Of a stretch of DNA of 6,544 bases, positions 1 through 5,889 are shown piece by piece. Source of the stretch: Blautia sp. (GTDB lineage Bacteria > Bacillota > Clostridia > Lachnospirales > Lachnospiraceae). The notes under the pieces were generated by a model, which saw only the letters and a list, made by a program, of their open reading frames with translations, ran no database searches and was not told the origin of the DNA. Every line of letters starts with the position of its first letter. The stretch's first letter is position 1. The stretch lies in NCBI GenBank assembly GCA_017515945.1, contig JAFWDX010000307.1, positions 1 to 6,544 on the forward strand. Reading direction: 5' to 3'. The position numbers and the translations under genes were made by a program.

Positions 1-8
1 CTTTATTT

Positions 9-323
9 ATGTCTAACGTAATGAGAATCACATTGAAAGCGTACGATCACGAGCTTATTGATCAGTCGGCGAAGAAGATCATCGACACCGTCAGAAAGAG
101 CGGTGCTGAGGTCAGCGGTCCTGTGCCGCTTCCGACTAAGAAAGAGGTCGTGACGATCCTTCGTGCGGTTCATAAGTATAAAGATTCCAGAGAACAGTTT
201 GAGCAGAGAACACACAAGAGACTGATCGATATCATCGCTCCGACCCAGAAGACGGTCGACGCTCTCTCCAGACTGGAAATGCCTGCCGGTGTTCACATCG
301 ATATCAAGATGAAGACAAAATAA
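9..323 (+). CDS. rpsJ: 30S ribosomal protein S10 (uS10)
   Basis: S10 sits in the head of the 30S subunit; in many bacteria it also acts with NusB in transcription antitermination. The 104-residue product is full length for the family. It opens with the typical [18 protein letters not shown] (residues 6-23), carries [11 protein letters not shown] (36-46) and the S10 signature [18 protein letters not shown] (53-70), and ends with the usual [12 protein letters not shown]. The ATG at 9 gives the expected N-terminus; only 8 bases lie upstream, so its ribosome binding site and any operon promoter or leader are outside the window. It is the first gene of the operon as usual and is followed by an unusually long 165-nt spacer before rplC. 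Identification is certain; start is very likely. Confidence 0.98.
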   Translation: MSNVMRITLKAYDHELIDQSAKKIIDTVRKSGAEVSGPVPLPTKKEVVTILRAVHKYKDSREQFEQRTHKRLIDIIAPTQKTVDALSRLEMPAGVHIDIKMKTK

Positions 324-361
324 TCCGGATGGATCCAGATCGCATATAAGCGTGCCTGTAA

Positions 362-419
362 GAGATTATTTCCGCCCATGCGGCTGCACGGAGCATATGC
401 TGAGCCCGTCACTGATCTC
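362..419 (+). promoter_or_regulatory. Predicted three-way-junction RNA in the rpsJ-rplC spacer
   Basis: The sequence shows a closing stem GAGAT (362-366) with ATCTC (415-419). Inside it is a hairpin CCGC/GCGG with loop CCAT (372-383), then a longer hairpin ACGG/CCGT (388-391 with 406-409) enclosing AGC-ATAT-GCT (392-401). Together they make a compact three-way junction starting 38 nt after the rpsJ stop. There is no T-tract after it, so it is not an intrinsic terminator. The stems are short (4 to 7 bp), so the fold is less certain than the one before rplB. A role as an rplC leader or processing site is inference. The stretch before it (324-361) shows only weak palindromes around GGATCC and no ORF. 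Confidence 0.4.
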
Positions 420-423
420 AAAA

Positions 424-452
424 TTGGCATGTTTATACATATATTATATGAT
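424..452 (+). promoter_or_regulatory. Putative internal sigma-A promoter before rplC
   Basis: A -35 box TTGGCA (424-429) and a -10 box TATGAT (447-452) are separated by exactly 17 nt. Each differs from the consensus (TTGACA, TATAAT) by one base. The spacer is A/T-rich, unlike the surrounding sequence. A start point near 459 would leave a roughly 30-nt leader containing the rplC SD. There is no extended -10 TG. This would let rplC and downstream genes be transcribed independently of rpsJ. The assignment rests on the boxes and spacing only. Confidence 0.55.
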
Positions 453-482
453 TGCTGCTCACGGCAATCCGCTATAGGAGGT
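450..482 (+). promoter_or_regulatory. Hairpin plus Shine-Dalgarno of rplC
   Basis: GATTGCTG (450-457) pairs with CGGCAATC (462-469) around loop CTCA, giving an 8-bp stem with one G-U pair. It ends 6 nt before the strong SD AGGAGGT (476-482), which is 6 nt from the rplC ATG. The hairpin overlaps the -10 box of the putative promoter, so only messages read through from upstream would carry it complete. The SD placement decides the rplC start at 489. Confidence 0.6.
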
Positions 483-488
483 AAAGAA

Positions 489-1121
489 ATGAAAAAAGGC
501 ATCTTAGCTACCAAGGTCGGCATGACCCAGATCTTTAACGAAGATGGACTGCTGATTCCTGTCACAGTCCTTCAGGCAGGCCCCTGCACCGTGACACAGG
601 TCAAAACTGTTGAAAACGACGGCTACGCAGCAGTTCAGGTCGGCTTCGGTGAGATCCGCGAAAAACTGGTCAACAAGCCTGAAAAAGGCCATTTCGCAAA
701 GGCCGGCGTTGAAGTAAAAAGATTCGTGAAAGAATTCCGCTTTGAGGACGCTGCCAGCTACACTGTAGGTCAGGAAATCAAGGCTGATGTGTTTGCTGTC
801 GGTGATCATATCGACGCGACTGCTGTTTCCAAAGGTAAAGGTTATCAGGGCGCCATCAAGCGTCACAATCAGTCCAGAGGACCGATGGCTCATGGTTCCA
901 AATATCATCGTCATGCCGGTTCAAACGGAGCTGCTTCCGATCCCAGCCGCGTATTCCCTGGCAAAAAGATGCCCGGCCAGATGGGTCATGTACAGGTAAC
1001 CGTGCAGAATCTCGAGATCGTCCGCGTTGATGTGGAGAACAACTTACTGTTGGTCAAAGGTGCTGTTCCCGGACCCAAAAAGTCTCTGGTTACCATCAGA
1101 GAGACAGTTAAGTCCTTATAA
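489..1121 (+). CDS. rplC: 50S ribosomal protein L3 (uL3)
   Basis: L3 is an early-assembly 23S rRNA-binding protein whose long internal loop reaches toward the peptidyl transferase centre. The 210-residue product has the normal length for bacterial L3. It begins [16 protein letters not shown], carries [11 protein letters not shown] (from residue 116), and the central-loop motif [11 protein letters not shown] (156-166) followed by [12 protein letters not shown]. An in-frame ATG at 378 would add 37 residues, but it lacks an SD and the extension lies within spacer structure; AGGAGGT at 476-482 is correctly placed for 489. The position equivalent to the methylated glutamine of E. coli L3 lies in a segment reading [10 protein letters not shown], the form I remember from Bacillota. 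rplD follows after 20 nt. Confidence 0.98.
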   Translation: MKKGILATKVGMTQIFNEDGLLIPVTVLQAGPCTVTQVKTVENDGYAAVQVGFGEIREKLVNKPEKGHFAKAGVEVKRFVKEFRFEDAASYTVGQEIKADVFAVGDHIDATAVSKGKGYQGAIKRHNQSRGPMAHGSKYHRHAGSNGAASDPSRVFPGKKMPGQMGHVQVTVQNLEIVRVDVENNLLLVKGAVPGPKKSLVTIRETVKSL

Positions 1122-1141
1122 TAGAAAGGAGGAGCACACAG

Positions 1142-1762
1142 ATGGCAAACGTTAAAGTTTACAATATGGAAGGCAACGAAGTCGGCAGCATGGAGCTGAA
1201 TGACGCCGTCTTTGGTGTTGAGATCAATGAAAACCTCGTGCATCTTGCAGTGGTTCGTCAGCTCGCAAACAAACGCCAGGGTACACAGAAGGCCAAAGGT
1301 CGTTCAGAGGTTTCCGGGGGCGGCAGAAAGCCCTGGAGACAGAAGGGCACCGGCCATGCCAGACAGGGCTCCATCCGCGCTGCACAGTGGACAGGCGGCG
1401 GCGTGATCTTCCCGCCCACCCCCAGGGACTACGGCGGCAAGATCAACAAAAAGGAAAGAAGAGCAGCGATCCGCAGCGCTCTGACAGGCAAGGTCCAGGA
1501 TGAGAAGTTCATCGTACTTGACAGCCTGACCCTTGATGAGATCAAGACCAGCCGTATGTGCAAGGTTCTTGAAAACCTGCATGTGGACAATGCGCTCGTG
1601 ATTACTGCGGCAGATGACAAAAACGTCATCCTTTCTTCCAGGAACATTCCGAACGTACAGACAACAGCGGCCGGCAACATCAATGTCTACGACGTGATGA
1701 AGCATCATGCCGTTGTCGCCACCAAAGACGCTGTGGCATCGATCGAGGAGGTATTCGCATAA
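1142..1762 (+). CDS. rplD: 50S ribosomal protein L4 (uL4)
   Basis: L4 binds domain I of 23S rRNA and extends a long loop into the exit-tunnel constriction. In E. coli it is also the autogenous repressor of the S10 operon, acting on a leader upstream of rpsJ; whether it does so here cannot be seen. The product is 206 residues, normal for the family. The basic tunnel loop is plain: [19 protein letters not shown] then HARQGS, followed by the conserved TPRDY and [12 protein letters not shown]. The C-terminal globular half ends [18 protein letters not shown]. The SD AAAGGAGGA (1125-1133) is 8 nt from the ATG. The last codons contain the SD of rplW, and the stop overlaps its start, which suggests coupled translation. 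Confidence 0.98.
   Translation: MANVKVYNMEGNEVGSMELNDAVFGVEINENLVHLAVVRQLANKRQGTQKAKGRSEVSGGGRKPWRQKGTGHARQGSIRAAQWTGGGVIFPPTPRDYGGKINKKERRAAIRSALTGKVQDEKFIVLDSLTLDEIKTSRMCKVLENLHVDNALVITAADDKNVILSSRNIPNVQTTAAGNINVYDVMKHHAVVATKDAVASIEEVFA
1745..1752 (+). promoter_or_regulatory. rplW ribosome binding site embedded in the rplD 3' end
   Basis: GAGGAGGT lies inside the last codons of rplD, 9 nt before the rplW ATG. The junction reads TAATG, so the rplD stop (1760-1762) and the rplW start (1762-1764) share one base. This arrangement favours termination-reinitiation and equal output of L4 and L23. Confidence 0.85.
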
Positions 1763-2061
1763 TGGCTGATATCAAATATTACGACGTGATCCTCAGACCC
1801 GTCATCACTGAGAAATCCATGGCGCTCATGGGCGAAAAGAAATATACATTCTTTGTTCATCCGGATGCCAACAAGACCATGATCAAAGAAGCAGTGGAAA
1901 AGATGTTCGAAGGAACGAAAGTCAAGAACGTCAATACACTGAACATAGACGGCAAGAAGAGACGCCGCGGCATGATCGTCGGACGTACTGCCAAGAGTAA
2001 AAAGGCTATCGTTACCCTTACTGAGGACAGCAAGGATATCGAGATCTTCGAAGGCCTGTAA
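1762..2061 (+). CDS. rplW: 50S ribosomal protein L23 (uL23)
   Basis: L23 sits at the rim of the exit tunnel and is the docking site for trigger factor and the signal recognition particle. The 99-residue product matches the family length. The N-terminal [13 protein letters not shown] (residues 7-19) holds the conserved glutamate (Glu17 here, E. coli Glu18) used in trigger factor binding. The middle has [22 protein letters not shown] and [17 protein letters not shown], with the basic extended loop typical of rRNA contact. The start overlaps the rplD stop by one base. After its stop comes a 156-nt structured spacer instead of the short gap often found before rplB. Confidence 0.98.
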   Translation: MADIKYYDVILRPVITEKSMALMGEKKYTFFVHPDANKTMIKEAVEKMFEGTKVKNVNTLNIDGKKRRRGMIVGRTAKSKKAIVTLTEDSKDIEIFEGL

Positions 2062-2070
2062 GCCGTCAGT

Positions 2071-2165
2071 AGAGGCTCCGGATCTGCAGGCTGCGCAGTT
2101 GACCTGCGCATAGCAGGATACACCCGGCACCGTAGTAAACAGACAGTGTTTACCGGTGAGCCTCT
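2071..2165 (+). promoter_or_regulatory. Predicted three-way-junction RNA leader before rplB
   Basis: Closing stem: AGAGGCT (2071-2077) pairs with AGCCTCT (2159-2165), extendable by two G-U pairs. First arm: TGCGCAG (2092-2098), loop TTGAC, CTGCGCA (2104-2110), with an outer CTGC/GCAG (2084-2087 with 2113-2116) across an internal loop. Second arm: CACCG (2128-2132), TA bulge, GTAAACA (2135-2141), loop GACAG, TGTTTAC (2147-2153), CGGTG (2154-2158). The second arm abuts the closing stem with no unpaired base, which suits coaxial stacking. Both arms have 7-bp stems with 5-nt loops. No T-tract follows, so it is not a terminator. The pairings are direct readings; a leader role for L2 or another ribosomal protein is inference. 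Confidence 0.7.
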
Positions 2166-2170
2166 GTCTA

Positions 2171-2208
2171 CGCATGTTTCGAATATGCGATAAGAATTCG
2201 AGAGGAGA
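2171..2208 (+). promoter_or_regulatory. Hairpin and Shine-Dalgarno of rplB
   Basis: CGCAT (2171-2175) pairs with ATGCG (2185-2189), and the stem can extend inward by G-U and two A-U pairs to a 3-nt loop. The SD AGAGGAGA (2201-2208) follows, 9 nt before the rplB ATG. The layout (junction, small hairpin, SD) repeats that seen before rplC. Confidence 0.55.
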
Positions 2209-2217
2209 ATTTTAACA

Positions 2218-3063
2218 ATGGGAATCAAAACCTATAAGCCATATACACCGTCCAGAAGACATATGACCGGTTCTGATTTCTCCGAGATCACAGCAACAAA
2301 ACCGGAGAAATCCCTCATCGTATCACTTAAGAAAAACGCCGGCAGAAACAATCAGGGCAAGATTACTGTCCGTCATCGTGGCGGCGGCAACCGCAGGAAA
2401 TACAGGATCGTCGACTTCAGAAGACTGAAAGACGGTATCCCCGCTACAGTCAAGACGATCGAATACGATCCCAACCGTACAGCCAATATCGCTCTGATCT
2501 GCTACGCAGATGGCGAAAAGTCTTATATCCTTGCTCCTGAAGGCCTTAAAGTAGGCCAGACCATCATGAACGGCCGCGAGGCTGAGGTTCGTACAGGCAA
2601 CTGCCTGCCCCTTGAACTCATTCCCGTCGGTACTATGATCCACAACATCGAGCTCCATCCCGGAAAAGGCGGCCAGATGGTTCGCGCAGCCGGCAACGGC
2701 GCTCAGCTGATGGCCAAAGAAGGCAAGTATGCGACCCTGCGTCTCCCGTCCGGCGAGATGCGTATGGTTCCGATCGTCTGCCGTGCCTCCATCGGCATCA
2801 TCGGCAACGGTGACCACAACCTGATCAACATCGGTAAAGCCGGCCGCAAGCGCCACATGGGAATCCGTCCTACCGTACGCGGTTCTGTCATGAACCCGAA
2901 CGACCATCCGCACGGCGGCGGCGAGGGCAGAGCACCGATCGGACGTCCCGGCCCTTCCACTCCTTGGGGCAAGCCTGCCCTTGGTCTCAAGACCAGAAAG
3001 AAGAAAAAGCAGTCCAACAAGCTTATCGTCAGAAGACGCGACGGCAGAGCTTTGTCGAAATAA
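2218..3063 (+). CDS. rplB: 50S ribosomal protein L2 (uL2)
   Basis: L2 is one of the most conserved 50S proteins, needed for subunit association and for assembly of an active peptidyl transferase centre. The product is 281 residues, at the upper end of normal. It begins [18 protein letters not shown], has the N-terminal RNA-binding region with [16 protein letters not shown], the SH3-like core around [20 protein letters not shown], and the C-terminal signature [17 protein letters not shown]. His230 in that motif corresponds, from memory, to E. coli His229, implicated in activity. The C-terminus is highly basic ([19 protein letters not shown]). The start is fixed by its SD 9 nt upstream. rpsS follows after 18 nt. 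Confidence 0.98.
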   Translation: MGIKTYKPYTPSRRHMTGSDFSEITATKPEKSLIVSLKKNAGRNNQGKITVRHRGGGNRRKYRIVDFRRLKDGIPATVKTIEYDPNRTANIALICYADGEKSYILAPEGLKVGQTIMNGREAEVRTGNCLPLELIPVGTMIHNIELHPGKGGQMVRAAGNGAQLMAKEGKYATLRLPSGEMRMVPIVCRASIGIIGNGDHNLINIGKAGRKRHMGIRPTVRGSVMNPNDHPHGGGEGRAPIGRPGPSTPWGKPALGLKTRKKKKQSNKLIVRRRDGRALSK

Positions 3064-3081
3064 TAAGGAGGAGGATCAAGA

Positions 3082-3357
3082 ATGTCTCGTTCACTGAAAA
3101 AAGGACCTTTTGCGGATGCAAGCCTGCTTAAGAAGATTGACGCGCTCAACGCGGCCAACGATAAAAGTGTGATCAGAACCTGGTCACGCCGTTCCACCAT
3201 CTTTCCGTCCTTCGTAGGCCATACCATCGCCGTACATGACGGACGTAAGCATGTCCCGGTATATGTCACAGAGGACATGGTCGGCCACAAGCTCGGTGAG
3301 TTTGTCGCCACCCGTACCTACAGAGGTCACGGCAAGGACGAAAAGAAGTCCCGTTGA
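3082..3357 (+). CDS. rpsS: 30S ribosomal protein S19 (uS19)
   Basis: S19 lies in the head of the 30S subunit, pairs with S13 and touches the A-site tRNA region. The 91-residue product is of standard length. It starts with the canonical [10 protein letters not shown] and carries [30 protein letters not shown] (split here as residues 32-60) and the S19 signature [15 protein letters not shown] (69-83), ending in a basic tail. A very strong SD, AAGGAGGAGG (3065-3074), starts two bases after the rplB stop. The gene is followed by a 95-nt spacer holding a strong hairpin before rplV. Confidence 0.98.
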   Translation: MSRSLKKGPFADASLLKKIDALNAANDKSVIRTWSRRSTIFPSFVGHTIAVHDGRKHVPVYVTEDMVGHKLGEFVATRTYRGHGKDEKKSR

Positions 3358-3374
3358 CAGCCAAGAAAAGCAAT

Positions 3375-3417
3375 GGAGCGTTTGACCGGCGGACCGGTGT
3401 GGCCGCCGGGCAGCTCC
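3375..3417 (+). promoter_or_regulatory. GC-rich hairpin in the rpsS-rplV spacer
   Basis: CCGGCGG (3386-3392) pairs with CCGCCGG (3403-3409). A bulged A (3393) and an inner CC/GG extend it to a loop GGTGT (3396-3400). Below an internal loop (GTTTGA / GCA), GGAGC (3375-3379) pairs with GCTCC (3413-3417). The element lies just upstream of the rplV SD AAAGGAGG (3436-3443). It is followed by TTATCCC, not a T-tract, so an intrinsic terminator is unlikely. The 3' base of the stem can instead pair with the rplV SD (CTCCTT 3414-3419 with AAGGAG 3437-3442), which suggests a translational switch; that role is inference. Confidence 0.6.
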
Positions 3418-3452
3418 TTATCCCGATCTAAGATGAAAGGAGGCACTTTAAA

Positions 3453-3841
3453 ATGGCAAAAGGTCATAGAAGCCAGATTAAGAGAGCCAGAAACGAAAAT
3501 AACAAAGAGACCAGACCTTCCGCAAAGCTGTCCTATGCCAGGGTTTCCGTCACGAAAGCTGCTTCGTTCTCGATGCCATCCGCGGAAAGGACGTTGAGAC
3601 AGCACTCGGTATTCTTACATATAATCCCCGTTATGCTTCCAGCCTGCTGAAAAAGCTCCTGGAGTCCGCCATTGCCAATGCAGAGAACAACAACGGCATG
3701 AACCGCGCGAACCTGTATGTGGCGGAATGCTATGCCAACAAGGGACCGACGATGAAGAGGATCCAGCCCAGAGCTCAGGGCAGAGCCTACAGGATTGAAA
3801 AGAGAACAAGCCATATCACCGTCGTGCTTGATGAAAGGTAA
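3453..3841 (+). CDS. rplV: 50S ribosomal protein L22 (uL22), with a one-base frameshift as read
   Basis: L22 binds all domains of 23S rRNA and sends a beta-hairpin into the exit tunnel. The first 36 residues are normal ([11 protein letters not shown] through [12 protein letters not shown]). The frame then runs out of register and would stop at 3650 after 65 residues. Reading the -1 frame from about 3560 restores the family sequence [20 protein letters not shown], then [39 protein letters not shown] and [14 protein letters not shown], ending at TAA 3839-3841. Adding one base near 3560 (GCTGCTTC to GCTTGCTTC) gives 129 residues, the usual length. No slippery heptamer for programmed slippage is visible. 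The tunnel hairpin is intact. L22 is essential, so a sequencing or assembly error is the simplest reading. SD AAAGGAGG is 9 nt before the ATG. Confidence 0.93.
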
Positions 3842-3852
3842 GGAGGAAGAGC

Positions 3853-4509
3853 ATGGGACAGAAAGTTAACCCGCATGGCCTGAGAGTCGGCATTATCAAA
3901 GAGTGGGATTCCAGATGGTACGCAGATGCGGATTTTGCAGATTATCTGGTTGAAGACTATAATATCAGAAAGTTCCTTAAGAAAAAACTCTACAGCTCCG
4001 GTATCTCCAAGATCGAGATCGAAAGAGCCTCTGACAGGGTCAAGGTCGTGATCTATACCGCCAAACCCGGTATCGTCATCGGCAAAGGCGGCGCTGAGAT
4101 CGAAAAGGTCAAAGCTGAGCTTGCACAGTTTACTGACAAGAAGCTGATCGTAGATATCAAAGAAGTAAAGCGTCCGGATCGTGATGCTCAGCTGGTTGCC
4201 GAGAATATCGCACAGCAGCTCGAAAACCGTATCTCCTTCCGCCGCGCCATGAAGTCCACGATGCAGAGAACCATGAAAGCCGGTGCTCTGGGCATCAAGA
4301 CAGCTGTTGCAGGACGTCTTGGCGGTGCTGATATCGCCCGTACAGAGTTCTACAGCGAAGGTACGATCCCGCTGCAGACACTGCGTGCCGATATCGACTA
4401 TGGTTTTGCCGAAGCCGATACCACTTATGGTAAGGTTGGCGTAAAAGCCTGGGTCTACAATGGAGAAGTTCTTCCTGGAAAAGGAACAAAGGAAGGGAGC
4501 GATAGATAA
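3853..4509 (+). CDS. rpsC: 30S ribosomal protein S3 (uS3)
   Basis: S3 forms part of the mRNA entry channel of the 30S subunit, where with S4 and S5 it unwinds incoming mRNA. The 218-residue product is normal for Bacillota. It begins [20 protein letters not shown], has a type 2 KH domain with the GxxG loop GKGG (residues 77-80, in [16 protein letters not shown]), and the entry-channel helix FRRAMK (Arg130, Arg131, Lys134; E. coli 131, 132, 135). The C-terminal domain shows [20 protein letters not shown] and the [14 protein letters not shown] end. Its SD AAGGAGG overlaps the rplV stop codon, 6 nt before the ATG. Only 2 nt separate it from rplP. Confidence 0.98.
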   Translation: MGQKVNPHGLRVGIIKEWDSRWYADADFADYLVEDYNIRKFLKKKLYSSGISKIEIERASDRVKVVIYTAKPGIVIGKGGAEIEKVKAELAQFTDKKLIVDIKEVKRPDRDAQLVAENIAQQLENRISFRRAMKSTMQRTMKAGALGIKTAVAGRLGGADIARTEFYSEGTIPLQTLRADIDYGFAEADTTYGKVGVKAWVYNGEVLPGKGTKEGSDR

Positions 4510-4511
4510 TC

Positions 4512-4949
4512 ATGTTAATGCCGAAGAGAGTGAAACGTCGTAAACAGTTCCGTGGCTCCATGAAGGGCAAAGCCCTCAGAGGTAATGTGATCAACTATGG
4601 TGATTATGGCCTGGTCGCTACCGAGCCCTGCTGGATCAAATCCAATCAGATCGAGGCTGCCCGTGTAGCCATGACCCGTTATATCAAGCGTGGCGGTAAA
4701 GTCTGGATCAAGATCTTTCCCGATAAGCCTGTTACGGCCAAGCCGGCTGAGACCCGTATGGGTTCCGGTAAAGGAACACTGGAGTACTGGGTCGCGGTTG
4801 TTAAGCCCGGCAGAGTGATGTTTGAAATCGCCGGTGTTTCCGAAGATGTCGCCCGCGAAGCATTGCGCCTCGCATCGCACAAGTTACCAGTCAAATGCAA
4901 AGTAGTTTCTCGTGCAGACCTGGAAGGCGGTGAAAACAGTGAAGATTGA
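4512..4949 (+). CDS. rplP: 50S ribosomal protein L16 (uL16)
   Basis: L16 binds near the A-site finger and the base of the L7/L12 stalk, helps position A-site tRNA, and joins late in 50S assembly. The product is 145 residues, as in relatives. It starts [19 protein letters not shown] and carries [20 protein letters not shown] and the signature [17 protein letters not shown] (72-88). Arg82 there corresponds to the arginine that is hydroxylated in E. coli L16 (Arg81, from memory). I kept the ATG at 4512 over the ATG at 4518 because the MLMPKRV N-terminus is common in the family. The SD is a diffuse GGAAGGGAG (4490s) inside rpsC, about 13 nt upstream, so coupling to rpsC translation is likely. Confidence 0.98.
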   Translation: MLMPKRVKRRKQFRGSMKGKALRGNVINYGDYGLVATEPCWIKSNQIEAARVAMTRYIKRGGKVWIKIFPDKPVTAKPAETRMGSGKGTLEYWVAVVKPGRVMFEIAGVSEDVAREALRLASHKLPVKCKVVSRADLEGGENSED

Positions 4950-5148
4950 TAAATTCGTAGAAGATTTAAGAGCAAAATCGGCGGCAGAGCTGAATGACGA
5001 CCTTGTAGCTGCCAAGAAGGAACTTTTCAATCTGAGATTCCAGAATGCTACAAACCAGCTGGACAACACCAGCCGGATCAAAGAGGTTCGCAGGAACATC
5101 GCCAGGATCCAGACAGTTCTCACGGAGCAGGCGAAGGCTGCCAGATAA
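4939..5148 (+). CDS. rpmC: 50S ribosomal protein L29 (uL29), GTG start
   Basis: L29 is a small two-helix protein at the exit-tunnel rim beside L23. With the GTG at 4939 the product is 69 residues, [20 protein letters not shown], then [20 protein letters not shown] and [14 protein letters not shown], all typical of the family. Other in-frame starts are GTG 4930 (72 residues) and ATG 4912 (78 residues). The ATG has no SD and lies deep in rplP; GTG 4930 is only 2 nt after GGAAGG (4922-4927), whereas GTG 4939 is 11 nt after it and gives an N-terminus that aligns without a gap to remembered Lachnospiraceae L29. The gene overlaps rplP by 11 nt and is followed by a 91-nt spacer. Confidence 0.95.
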   Translation: MKIDKFVEDLRAKSAAELNDDLVAAKKELFNLRFQNATNQLDNTSRIKEVRRNIARIQTVLTEQAKAAR

Positions 5149-5162
5149 TGAACATTTGAGGC

Positions 5163-5216
5163 TCCTGCCCTGAGGCAGCACAGTCCTTGCAGACTTTCAG
5201 GAGATGCCGGGCAGGA
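5163..5216 (+). promoter_or_regulatory. Predicted bulged stem-loop in the rpmC-rpsQ spacer
   Basis: TCCTGCCC (5163-5170) pairs with GGGCAGGA (5209-5216), all eight pairs Watson-Crick. After a 3-nt TGA bulge (5171-5173) the stem continues with GGCA (5174-5177) and TGCC (5205-5208). The interior can form a small AGTC/GACT (5182-5185 with 5192-5195) or TCCT/AGGA hairpin. A competing local hairpin, CTGCC/GGCAG (5165-5178), is also possible. No T-tract follows. The element ends 10 nt before the rpsQ SD (5227-5232). A regulatory or processing role is inference. Confidence 0.55.
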
Positions 5217-5239
5217 TTAGCGAATTGGAGGAACATACC

Positions 5240-5494
5240 GTGGAAAGAAACTTAAGAAAAACACGTGTGGGCAAGGTTGTCAGCAATAAAATGGACAAGA
5301 CCATCGTTGTTGCGATCGAGGACCACATTAAGCATCCTCTTTATAAAAAGATCGTAAAGAGAACCTATAAGCTTAAAGCTCATGACGAAAACAACGAGTG
5401 CAGCATCGGCGATACCGTTCGCGTCATGGAGACCAGACCGCTGTCCAAGGATAAGAGATGGAGACTGGTCGAAGTAGTAGAGAAAGTCAAATAA
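5240..5494 (+). CDS. rpsQ: 30S ribosomal protein S17 (uS17), GTG start
   Basis: S17 is an OB-fold protein that binds 16S rRNA early in 30S assembly. With the GTG at 5240 the product is 84 residues, [20 protein letters not shown], then [32 protein letters not shown] and the S17 signature [18 protein letters not shown] (58-75). An in-frame ATG at 5204 would add 12 residues but lies inside the spacer stem-loop and has no family match; GGAGGA (5227-5232) is 7 nt before the GTG and decides the start. rplN follows after 13 nt. Confidence 0.97.
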   Translation: MERNLRKTRVGKVVSNKMDKTIVVAIEDHIKHPLYKKIVKRTYKLKAHDENNECSIGDTVRVMETRPLSKDKRWRLVEVVEKVK

Positions 5495-5507
5495 GGAGGA
5501 TACCAGT

Positions 5508-5876
5508 ATGATTCAGCAGGAAACACGACTGAAAGTTGCGGATAACACTGGTGTGAAAGAAATCCTTTGTATCCGTGTTATGGGCGACTCTACGAGAAGA
5601 TATGCCAACATCGGTGACACCATCATTGCTACGGTCAAAGATGCAACACCAGGCGGCGTTGTCAAAAAGGGCGATGTTGTCAAGGCTGTCGTTGTCCGTA
5701 CTGTTAAGGGCGCTCGCCGTAAAGACGGATCCTATATCCGTTTCGACGAAAATGCTGCTGTGATTATCAAAGACGACTTAACTCCGAGAGGGACCCGTAT
5801 CTTTGGACCGGTTGCCCGTGAGCTTCGTGAAAAGAAGTTCATGAAGATCGTTTCCCTTGCTCCGGAAGTACTGTAA
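5508..5876 (+). CDS. rplN: 50S ribosomal protein L14 (uL14)
   Basis: L14 is a beta-barrel protein at the subunit interface; it forms bridges to 16S rRNA and is the site where the silencing factor RsfS binds in other bacteria. The 122-residue product has exactly the usual length. It begins [19 protein letters not shown] and carries [16 protein letters not shown] and [15 protein letters not shown] (the L14 signature region, 36-68), then [12 protein letters not shown] and [15 protein letters not shown]. The SD AAGGAGGA (5493-5500) overlaps the rpsQ stop and is 7 nt from the ATG. rplX follows after 13 nt. Confidence 0.98.
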   Translation: MIQQETRLKVADNTGVKEILCIRVMGDSTRRYANIGDTIIATVKDATPGGVVKKGDVVKAVVVRTVKGARRKDGSYIRFDENAAVIIKDDLTPRGTRIFGPVARELREKKFMKIVSLAPEVL

Positions 5877-5889
5877 TGGAGGGTGCCTG

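Noticed and set aside
378..488. In-frame N-terminal extension of rplC from an ATG at 378
   Set aside because: It has no SD, encodes nothing resembling L3, and overlaps the spacer structure and promoter; AGGAGGT at 476-482 fixes the start at 489.
504..914. Long antisense ORFs across rplC, rplD, rplB and other genes
   Set aside because: They lie opposite clear ribosomal genes, have no RBS or recognisable domains, and are explained by codon bias of the + strand genes.
2099..2127. TTGACC in the rplW-rplB spacer as a promoter -35 box
   Set aside because: At 16 to 18 nt spacing there is no TATAAT-like box, and TTGAC is the loop of a strong hairpin.
3375..3425. Hairpin after rpsS read as an intrinsic terminator
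   Set aside because: The GC-rich stem is followed by TTATCCC, not a run of Ts, and essential operon genes follow.
3549..3575. Programmed -1 frameshifting in rplV
   Set aside because: No X-XXY-YYZ slippery heptamer is present at the shift point, and programmed shifting is not known for L22; a lost base explains the data more simply.
3373..3597. 74-codon + strand ORF spanning the rpsS-rplV spacer and rplV start
   Set aside because: It is in a different frame from rplV, lacks an SD, and its sequence is the out-of-frame reading of L22.
5204..5239. In-frame N-terminal extension of rpsQ from an ATG at 5204
   Set aside because: The extra 12 residues have no family match and lie in the spacer stem-loop; GGAGGA at 5227 points to GTG 5240.
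5857..5889. Extension of rplX from an ATG at 5857 inside rplN
   Set aside because: It has no SD and the extra residues are a frame-shadow of the rplN end; [10 protein letters not shown] from 5890 is the family N-terminus.
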